Assembly: GCA_019247135.1 (NCBI GenBank)
Contig: JAFAPL010000761.1
Location: 1 to 10,888 of the forward strand
Direction of reading: 5' to 3'
Length of the DNA: 10,888 bases
Source: Chloroflexota bacterium
Lineage (GTDB): Bacteria > Chloroflexota > UBA6077 > CF-72
The notes under the pieces are model-generated. The model saw only the letters and a program-made list of their open reading frames with translations, had not been told where the DNA came from and searched no databases. This document shows, one piece after another, positions 6,955 through 10,888 of the stretch. Within the stretch, counting starts at the first letter, position 1. Each line of letters begins with the position of its first letter. The translations under genes were made by a program, and so were the position numbers.

Positions 6955-8175
6955 TTATAGATTCGCCAGCAGCAAGGCCTGGACCATTGTGCCCGCGGGC
7001 AACGTCTGACTGCCAGGTTCGAGCTCGAGCAGCGCGTTTGCGCCGACGATGGACATGAGCCTGCTCGAGCTCTGGAGGCCTGTCGTGCGCGCCTGGAACC
7101 GACCTCCCTGCCACGTAACGTTTGCTCGTTGATACTCGGGCCGCACTGGATCAGGACGTACGTCGTGGGCCAGGGCAACTTCGATGCGCGGCCGCATCAC
7201 CTTGGCTGCCCCGCCCAGCTTGCGCAGCGCCGGCCGCACGAACACTTCGAAGGTGATCAGTGAGGAGACGGGAAAACCCGGCAGCCCAAAGGCGAGCTTG
7301 CCCTCGGCCGTCGTCGCAAAGGTGAGCGGCTTGCCCGGCTTGAATGAGACACGCCCAAAATGCACGCTCGCCATGCGCTCCAGGATCGGCTTGATCAGGT
7401 CGCGCGTGCCCATCGACACGCCGCCCGAGGTCAGGAGAACGTCCGCGGCTTGCAGGCCTCGACGCATCGCTTCGGTCAGCGCGCCTTCCTCGTCTCTGGC
7501 ATGTGCCTGCCAGACGACCTCCGCCCCCGCCTCCTGCGCCGCCGCGATGAGCGCGAACCGGTTGCTGTCGCGTACCGATCCTGGCGGCGGCGCCGCATGC
7601 GGTTCAACGAGCTCATCGCCGGTGGCCAGCACTGCAACGCGCGGCCGTCTGAAGACTGGCACATCCGTGCAACCCACGGTTGCGAGCAGTCCAACTTCGG
7701 CAGCGCCGATCACATTGCCCGCCGAGAGCACCAGTTGGCCGCGCTGGAGGTCCATACCCGGCGGATGCACGTTTTCACCACTTCGCGGTCTGTGCTGGAG
7801 GACTGCATGCCCGTCCTGCTCGTCAACGTCCTCGACCATCACCACCGCGTCCGCGCCGTCGGGCAGCGTGCCGCCGGTCATGATGCGGACGGCCGTGCCC
7901 TTGCGCACCTGAGCCTGCGCCAGGCGGCCCGCGGTCACTTCTTCGAGGACGTCCACCGTCGTGGCGTCATCCGCGGCGATCACCGCGTAGCCATCGACCG
8001 ACGACCGTGGGAGCCCGGGCAGGTCGTCGTCAGCGTGGATATCCTCCGCCAGAACGCGCCCGCGCGCCTGTGTCAGCCCGACTGTTTCGCGCCCCAACGG
8101 CCGCGCTCGCTCGAGGATCGCCTCGAGTGCTGAGCGCACCGAGACCATCTCATAGGCAGAAACGCGGGGCGGCAC
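6955..8175 (-). CDS. moeA: MoeA molybdopterin molybdotransferase
   Basis: The protein has 406 residues, the normal MoeA length. Motifs in order: P-R-S-S-V-D-G-Y-A-V (56-65), M-T-G-G-T-L-P-D-G-A-D-A-V-V (about 99-112), P-R-V-A-V-L-A-T-G-D-E-L, D-S-N-R, T-S-G-G-V-S-M-G, F-K-P-G-K-P and G-L-P-G-F-P-V-S-S. The last reads L-P-G-N-P in Escherichia coli MoeA; an aromatic residue at that position is a variation. A C-terminal MoeA domain IV follows. The enzyme inserts molybdate into adenylylated molybdopterin, giving active Mo-cofactor. The GTG at 8175 lies 21 nt after the CoxG stop and has an AGGG shortly upstream. The ATG at codon 10 (8148) is a possible alternative. A MoeA inside the operon suggests a dedicated cofactor supply. 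Confidence 0.93.
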   Translation of the reverse strand: MPPRVSAYEMVSVRSALEAILERARPLGRETVGLTQARGRVLAEDIHADDDLPGLPRSSVDGYAVIAADDATTVDVLEEVTAGRLAQAQVRKGTAVRIMTGGTLPDGADAVVMVEDVDEQDGHAVLQHRPRSGENVHPPGMDLQRGQLVLSAGNVIGAAEVGLLATVGCTDVPVFRRPRVAVLATGDELVEPHAAPPPGSVRDSNRFALIAAAQEAGAEVVWQAHARDEEGALTEAMRRGLQAADVLLTSGGVSMGTRDLIKPILERMASVHFGRVSFKPGKPLTFATTAEGKLAFGLPGFPVSSLITFEVFVRPALRKLGGAAKVMRPRIEVALAHDVRPDPVRPEYQRANVTWQGGRFQARTTGLQSSSRLMSIVGANALLELEPGSQTLPAGTMVQALLLANL

Positions 8176-8196
8176 TGAATCCCTGTCCTCGGACCG

Positions 8197-8643
8197 CTAC
8201 GCCGCGAGCGCGGTGAGCTTGCCGATCAGGCACTCGAAAAACTGGTTCATGAGCATCTTGGCCACGCCCGGCAACATGCGCTGGCCCACACCCGCGAGCA
8301 TGCCACCCACCTGGCCGTCCCCATCAACGCTGACTTTCGTGCCCTCTCCGTCGGCCTCGAGCGAGACCTTCGCGCTGCCCTTGACGAAGCCCGGACCACC
8401 GCTGCCCTCGACCTGGAGCGTGTAGCCGTTCGGCTCCTGCCTGTCGACGATGGCTACCTTGCCCTTGTAGGTGCCCTTGATCGCGGCCACGCCGACCCGC
8501 ATGACGGCATCGAAATGGTCCGGGCTGGTCTCGGTCAGCGACTCGACACCAGGAATGCAGGCACGCAGGGAGTCGGAGTTCAGCAGAAGGTCCCATACCT
8601 TCTGCGGCGGGCCTGGAAACGAGTAGACACCTTCGACCTTCAT
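8197..8643 (-). CDS. coxG: CoxG-like SRPBCC-domain protein
   Basis: The protein has 148 residues and a single SRPBCC (START-like) fold of the CoxG family (carbon monoxide dehydrogenase subunit G). Seen motifs are P-P-Q-K-V-W-D-L-L (13-21), C-I-P-G-V-E-S-L (29-36), V-A-A-I-K-G-T-Y-K-G-K-V, G-S-G-G-P-G-F-V-K-G-S-A and G-Q-V-G-G-M-L-A-G-V-G-Q-R-M-L. In Oligotropha, CoxG helps attach CO dehydrogenase to the inner membrane. This version ends soon after the fold and lacks the hydrophobic C-terminal tail of longer CoxG proteins, so it would need another way to reach the membrane. The ATG at 8643 is clear. It is the first gene of the minus-strand run, and only 37 bp separate it from the divergent DUF218 gene. 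Confidence 0.88.
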   Translation of the reverse strand: MKVEGVYSFPGPPQKVWDLLLNSDSLRACIPGVESLTETSPDHFDAVMRVGVAAIKGTYKGKVAIVDRQEPNGYTLQVEGSGGPGFVKGSAKVSLEADGEGTKVSVDGDGQVGGMLAGVGQRMLPGVAKMLMNQFFECLIGKLTALAA

Positions 8644-8668
8644 AGCCGAAAGGGTACTAACTGGCTAT
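8642..8668. promoter_or_regulatory. Inverted repeat over the CoxG start codon
   Basis: ATAGCC (8642-8647) and GGCTAT (8663-8668) are perfect inverted arms around a 15-nt loop in the short gap between the divergent CoxG and DUF218 genes. On the CoxG strand the second arm runs into the ATG (GGCTATG). It could be an operator or an RNA hairpin close to the start codon. No convincing -35/-10 pair was found. The function is inferred and the arms are short, so confidence is low. Confidence 0.3.
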
Positions 8669-8680
8669 CGTTGCTGTCCG

Positions 8681-9271
8681 TTGCGCCGCATCGTCGTCTC
8701 ATGCGTGCTCCTGGCGCTGGTCGGCGTGTGGTTCGTCAACGCGGGGAACCTGCTGATCGCTGTTGACCAGCCGGTCAGGGTAGACGCGATTATCGTTCTG
8801 GCCGGCAACGCGCCGGACCGCCTGCCGTACGCCGAGCGCCTGATGCGACAGGGCTACGCGAACCTGCTCGTGGTGTCTAACGAGCAGGTCCACACACACG
8901 GCCTGGAGACCACCTGGCTGGCGCTCCACAAAGCTGGCCTGTCCGCGCCAGAGCTGCGAGATGACGAGCTGCTGGTCCTCGATGACCCACCGCCCGAGAG
9001 CACGCTGGACGAAGCCAGACGCGACAGTGCGCTGCTCCAGGCTCACGGGATGCACTCTGCGCTGCTCGTGACGGACGCATTTCACTCGCGCCGGGCGACC
9101 CTGCTCTTCCGCGCAGCGTTTGCGCACGCCGGGCTCAGCGTGCGCTCGACACCTGTGCAGCCCGATCCGCTCGACCTGGCGCACTGGTGGTCGCACGGGC
9201 CGACCGCGCGGGTTGTGCTCGAGGAGTGGAGCAAGCTGGCGCTGTACGCGGTCGAAGGCGCGTACTTCTGA
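8681..9271 (+). CDS. DUF218/YdcF-like protein with N-terminal membrane segment
   Basis: The protein has 196 residues. Residues about 4-28 are hydrophobic (V-V-S-C-V-L-L-A-L-V-G-V-W-F-V) after a short basic start, fitting a single membrane anchor or signal segment. The rest matches the DUF218 (YdcF/SanA/ElyC) fold: D-A-I-I-V-L-A-G-N (35-43), R-L-P-Y-A-E-R-L-M-R-Q-G-Y, S-T-L-D-E-A-R-R-D, and L-L-V-T-D-A-F-H-S-R-R-A-T-L-L-F-R. DUF218 proteins are linked to cell-envelope processes such as peptidoglycan and antigen-carrier lipid metabolism, but their chemistry is poorly known. The TTG at 8681 lacks a good Shine-Dalgarno sequence. A GTG at 8705 would cut into the hydrophobic segment, so the exact start is uncertain. 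It is on the strand opposite the cox genes and is probably unrelated to them. Confidence 0.82.
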   Translation: MRRIVVSCVLLALVGVWFVNAGNLLIAVDQPVRVDAIIVLAGNAPDRLPYAERLMRQGYANLLVVSNEQVHTHGLETTWLALHKAGLSAPELRDDELLVLDDPPPESTLDEARRDSALLQAHGMHSALLVTDAFHSRRATLLFRAAFAHAGLSVRSTPVQPDPLDLAHWWSHGPTARVVLEEWSKLALYAVEGAYF

Positions 9272-9304
9272 GGCTGCAGCGATCGCGCATCAAGTTTGTG
9301 CTAG

Positions 9305-9378
9305 CCGGCGGGCTGCCGCTCGACCACCCCAGGGAATCACCTACGAAGTTGAACAATCCAGCAGACACTGCCTGCCGG
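9305..9378. repeat. Palindromic intergenic repeat, copy 3 (degenerate)
   Basis: This copy is in the convergent gap between the DUF218 stop and the topoisomerase stop. GCGGGCTGCCGCT (9308-9320) is identical to copy 1 at 424-436. AAGTTGAACA (9346-9355) is identical to 463-472 and lies 38 nt after it, against 39 in copy 1. ATCCAGC (9356-9362) matches the right-hand block of copies 1 and 2. The outer arms CCGGCGGGC (9305-9313) and GCCTGCCGG (9370-9378) pair at 8 of 9 positions, with the ninth a G-T/U pair. The central hairpin is not evident here. The repeat family is supported, but this member has diverged. Confidence 0.55.
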
Positions 9379-9396
9379 GACTCGTAGCAATACGCG

Positions 9397-10464
9397 CTAG
9401 GCAGCCTGGGCTGACTTCTGTGTTTCATCGGCGGCGGTCCGCAGAAGAGCGATAACACACTGCTCCTCTTCGGAAATGCCGCTGTCGGGCGCATCCATGA
9501 CGGCCGCCTCCGGTGCGAGCGAGCCCTCCATGTACGCATTCAACACGACGGGGTGAACATACGCCTTGCGACACACCGCGGGCGTGTTGCCGAGTTGACC
9601 TGCGACATCTTTGATCGCCGCGGTCACCATGCGTTTTCCCGCGCGTTCGGAACTCGGCGGATCGGAGACGCGCAAGTTGCGCAACGCGAGTACCGTCCCG
9701 TTCCAGGTTCGGAAATCCTTGGCCGTGAAGTCCCCACCGCTGATCTCGCGCAAGTAGTCGTTGACATCTGACGACCCGATCGCGTGGTGCGTCCCGTCCT
9801 GGTCGTAGTACTGAAACAACTCCTGGCCAGGCACGTCCTGACACTGCTTGATGACGCGCGCGAGCCGTCGGTCGTTGAGCTCAATCGAGTGCTCCTTGCC
9901 GCTCTTGCCCTTGAATTCAAAACGCACGCGGTTGCCCTCGAATTGCGCATGCTCGTCGAGAAATGTAGTCAGGCCGAACGACTCGTTCTGTCGACGGTAC
10001 TCCTCGTTACCAATCCGAATAGACGTTTGCTCGAGCAACTTCACCACGGCCGCGAGCACCTTCTCGCGCGGGATCCCTGGTCGCCTGAGGTCCCGCTCGA
10101 CTCGCTGGCGAATGTTTGGCAGCGCCTCGGCGAAGTCCGCCAGGCGGTCGTACTTCGCCGCGTCTCGGACCTCCGACCACCGCGCGTGGTAGCGGTACTG
10201 CTTGCGACCGCGCGCGTCTCGACCGGTGGCCTGAATATGGCCGTCCGGATCGGGGCAGATCCACACGTTGGTCCAGGCCGGGGGAATGGCAAGGTGTTTG
10301 ATTCGCCAGAGCGTCTCCGCGTCGCGAACAGGTTTTCCATCCAGGCCGACGTACGAAAAACCCTTGCCCGCCTTTCTGCGCCGGATGCCCTGCGTCTCAT
10401 CATTGACGTACCGCAATCCGGCGGCTTCGGCAGAGTGGGGCGAATCGATACGTTCGGCAGTCAC
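9397..10464 (-). CDS. DNA topoisomerase IB (poxvirus/bacterial type)
   Basis: From the GTG at 10464 the protein has 355 residues, the usual size of bacterial topoisomerase IB. It relaxes positive and negative supercoils without ATP by transient 3'-phosphotyrosine bonds. The N-terminal domain has L-R-Y-V-N-D-E (17-23), G-I-R-R-R (26-30), G-K-G-F-S-Y-V-G and P-P-A-W-T-N-V-W-I-C-P (61-71). The catalytic residues are in place: Arg150 in S-I-R-I-G-N, Lys187 in F-K-G-K-S-G-K, Arg252 in K-D-F-R-T-W and the nucleophile Tyr302 in C-R-K-A-Y-V-H-P. The open frame continues to 10632, but those 56 extra residues are Arg/Cys/Ala-rich, unlike the family, and would overlap the divergent gene. The GTG has a GGAG only one base away, so the ribosome site is poor and the start is chosen mainly on homology. 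It is convergent with the DUF218 gene. Confidence 0.93.
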   Translation of the reverse strand: MTAERIDSPHSAEAAGLRYVNDETQGIRRRKAGKGFSYVGLDGKPVRDAETLWRIKHLAIPPAWTNVWICPDPDGHIQATGRDARGRKQYRYHARWSEVRDAAKYDRLADFAEALPNIRQRVERDLRRPGIPREKVLAAVVKLLEQTSIRIGNEEYRRQNESFGLTTFLDEHAQFEGNRVRFEFKGKSGKEHSIELNDRRLARVIKQCQDVPGQELFQYYDQDGTHHAIGSSDVNDYLREISGGDFTAKDFRTWNGTVLALRNLRVSDPPSSERAGKRMVTAAIKDVAGQLGNTPAVCRKAYVHPVVLNAYMEGSLAPEAAVMDAPDSGISEEEQCVIALLRTAADETQKSAQAA

Positions 10465-10498
10465 GCTCCAGCACTTGCAAAGGCCATGCCTCGACGCG

Positions 10499-10511
10499 GC
10501 ACGGGCCGTGC
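10499..10511. promoter_or_regulatory. Short palindrome in a divergent promoter region
   Basis: GCACGG-G-CCGTGC is a perfect 6-bp inverted repeat around one base, in the 86-bp gap between the divergent topoisomerase IB and glycine-zipper genes. Both promoters should lie here or in the flanking coding sequence, so it may be an operator. No clear -35/-10 boxes were seen, and a short GC-rich palindrome can arise by chance. Confidence 0.25.
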
Positions 10512-10535
10512 ATGCCGGGTGACTGAAAGCCGCCG

Positions 10536-10542
10536 AAAGGAG
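10536..10542 (+). promoter_or_regulatory. Shine-Dalgarno site of the glycine-zipper gene
   Basis: AAAGGAG is followed by 8 nt and ATG at 10551. It is the strongest ribosome binding site in the window. It selects this ATG over an out-of-frame ATG at 10546, which is only 3 nt away and leads into another frame. Confidence 0.75.
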
Positions 10543-10550
10543 CCAATGCA

Positions 10551-10888
10551 ATGGACCGACACGACGAACGGGACGTCGACGGGGCGCCTGACGAGGTTCA
10601 GGACAGCAGCACCGCGCACGACGGCGAATCACACGCGACGACAGGCGGCGCCGCGGCGGCGGGTGCGGTGACCGGCGGAGTGATCGGGTTGGCTGGCGGA
10701 CCGATCGGCGCGGCTATCGGGGCTGTGGGCGGCGCAATCGTCGGCGCGGCGGCCGAGCGCATGATGCACAGCGATGACGACGCCGAGCGCGCACAGGCCG
10801 GCCTCGACAATGATGGTGACCGCAACCCGCTGGTGGAGGATCGGGCTAAAGCAGATGCTCGCTCGATGCCGACCAGCCGCGACGACAC
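10551..10888 (+). CDS. Acidic glycine-zipper protein, N-terminal part (3' end outside window)
   Basis: The frame is open for 112 codons to the window edge with no stop. Residues 1-31 are hydrophilic and rich in Asp, Glu, His and Ser. Residues 32-68 form a glycine-zipper: Gly38, 42, 46 and 50, then Gly49, 53, 57, 61 and 65, are spaced four apart with Ala, Val and Ile between, long enough for one or two packed membrane-type helices. From 69 the chain is again charged (S-D-D-D-A-E-R-A-Q-A-G) with D-N-D-G-D-R-N-P and V-E-D-R-A-K-A. Glycine-zipper segments occur in outer-membrane lipoproteins, phage and stress proteins, and toxins. No signal peptide or lipobox is present here, so a soluble or membrane-inserting stress-type protein is more likely than a lipoprotein. 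No specific function is assigned. The start is secured by AAAGGAG 8 nt upstream. It is divergent from topoisomerase IB. Confidence 0.75.
   Translation, partial: MDRHDERDVDGAPDEVQDSSTAHDGESHATTGGAAAAGAVTGGVIGLAGGPIGAAIGAVGGAIVGAAAERMMHSDDDAERAQAGLDNDGDRNPLVEDRAKADARSMPTSRDD

Noticed and set aside
4803..7058. Very long plus-strand open frame (about 750 codons) opposite CoxE and CoxD
   Set aside because: It runs antisense to two well-supported genes with intact catalytic motifs and shows no recognisable domain. Long antisense frames are common in GC-rich coding DNA.
6930..7178. N-terminal extension of the CoxD ATPase into MoeA
   Set aside because: The extension is an out-of-frame translation of the MoeA 3' end. 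The TTG with GGAG after the MoeA stop gives the expected family length.
10465..10632. N-terminal extension of topoisomerase IB by 56 residues
   Set aside because: The extra residues are Arg/Cys/Ala-rich with no family similarity and would overlap the divergent gene that has a strong Shine-Dalgarno site.
10598..10888. Minus-strand open frame reaching the right edge
   Set aside because: It is Ala/Pro/Ser-rich and antisense to the glycine-zipper gene, which has a clear ribosome binding site and charge pattern.

Overview
The window is GC-rich bacterial DNA. It is dominated by one long minus-strand gene set for the maturation, and part of the structure, of an aerobic CO-dehydrogenase-type (xanthine dehydrogenase family) molybdenum hydroxylase. 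The protein style and frequent GTG/TTG starts would fit a soil-type Chloroflexota or related Terrabacteria lineage. That placement is an impression from the sequences, not a demonstrated assignment.

Layout from left to right: (1) the 3' part of a DapA-family (dihydrodipicolinate synthase / N-acetylneuraminate lyase superfamily) gene on the plus strand. (2) A convergent gap holding palindromic repeat copy 1. (3) A minus-strand run, given here in transcription order from high to low coordinates: CoxG-like SRPBCC protein (8643-8197), MoeA molybdotransferase (8175-6955), CoxD-like MoxR AAA+ ATPase (6929-5970), CoxE-like VWA protein (5954-4758), XdhC/CoxF sulfuration chaperone (4714-3650), repeat copy 2, MocA-like molybdopterin cytidylyltransferase (3516-2914), zinc-ribbon NUDIX hydrolase (2913-2392), CoxS-like 2x[2Fe-2S] subunit (2378-1818), CoxM-like FAD subunit (1818-955) and a RidA-family deaminase (about 945-553). 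(4) A plus-strand DUF218/YdcF-like membrane-anchored protein (8681-9271), divergent from CoxG. (5) A convergent gap with repeat copy 3. (6) A minus-strand poxvirus-type topoisomerase IB (10464-9397). (7) Divergent from it, the 5' part of an acidic glycine-zipper protein on the plus strand, which runs off the window.

The Mo-enzyme genes form a logical assembly line. MoeA inserts molybdenum, MocA adds CMP to give the cytosine-dinucleotide cofactor, and XdhC supports sulfuration and insertion. The CoxD/CoxE MoxR-VWA pair finishes the active site, and CoxG supports membrane recruitment. CoxS and CoxM provide the electron-transfer chain from the Mo site to the acceptor. The catalytic large subunit (CoxL) is absent from the window, so the substrate cannot be fixed from this sequence; CO is only one possibility.

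The least ordinary observations are the missing CoxL, a RidA gene with no canonical start codon lying in frame directly after the CoxM stop codon, and three copies of a roughly 75-80 bp palindromic repeat, each in an intergenic gap. No gene-free stretch longer than 300 bases exists here. No tRNA, rRNA, CRISPR array or insertion sequence was seen.
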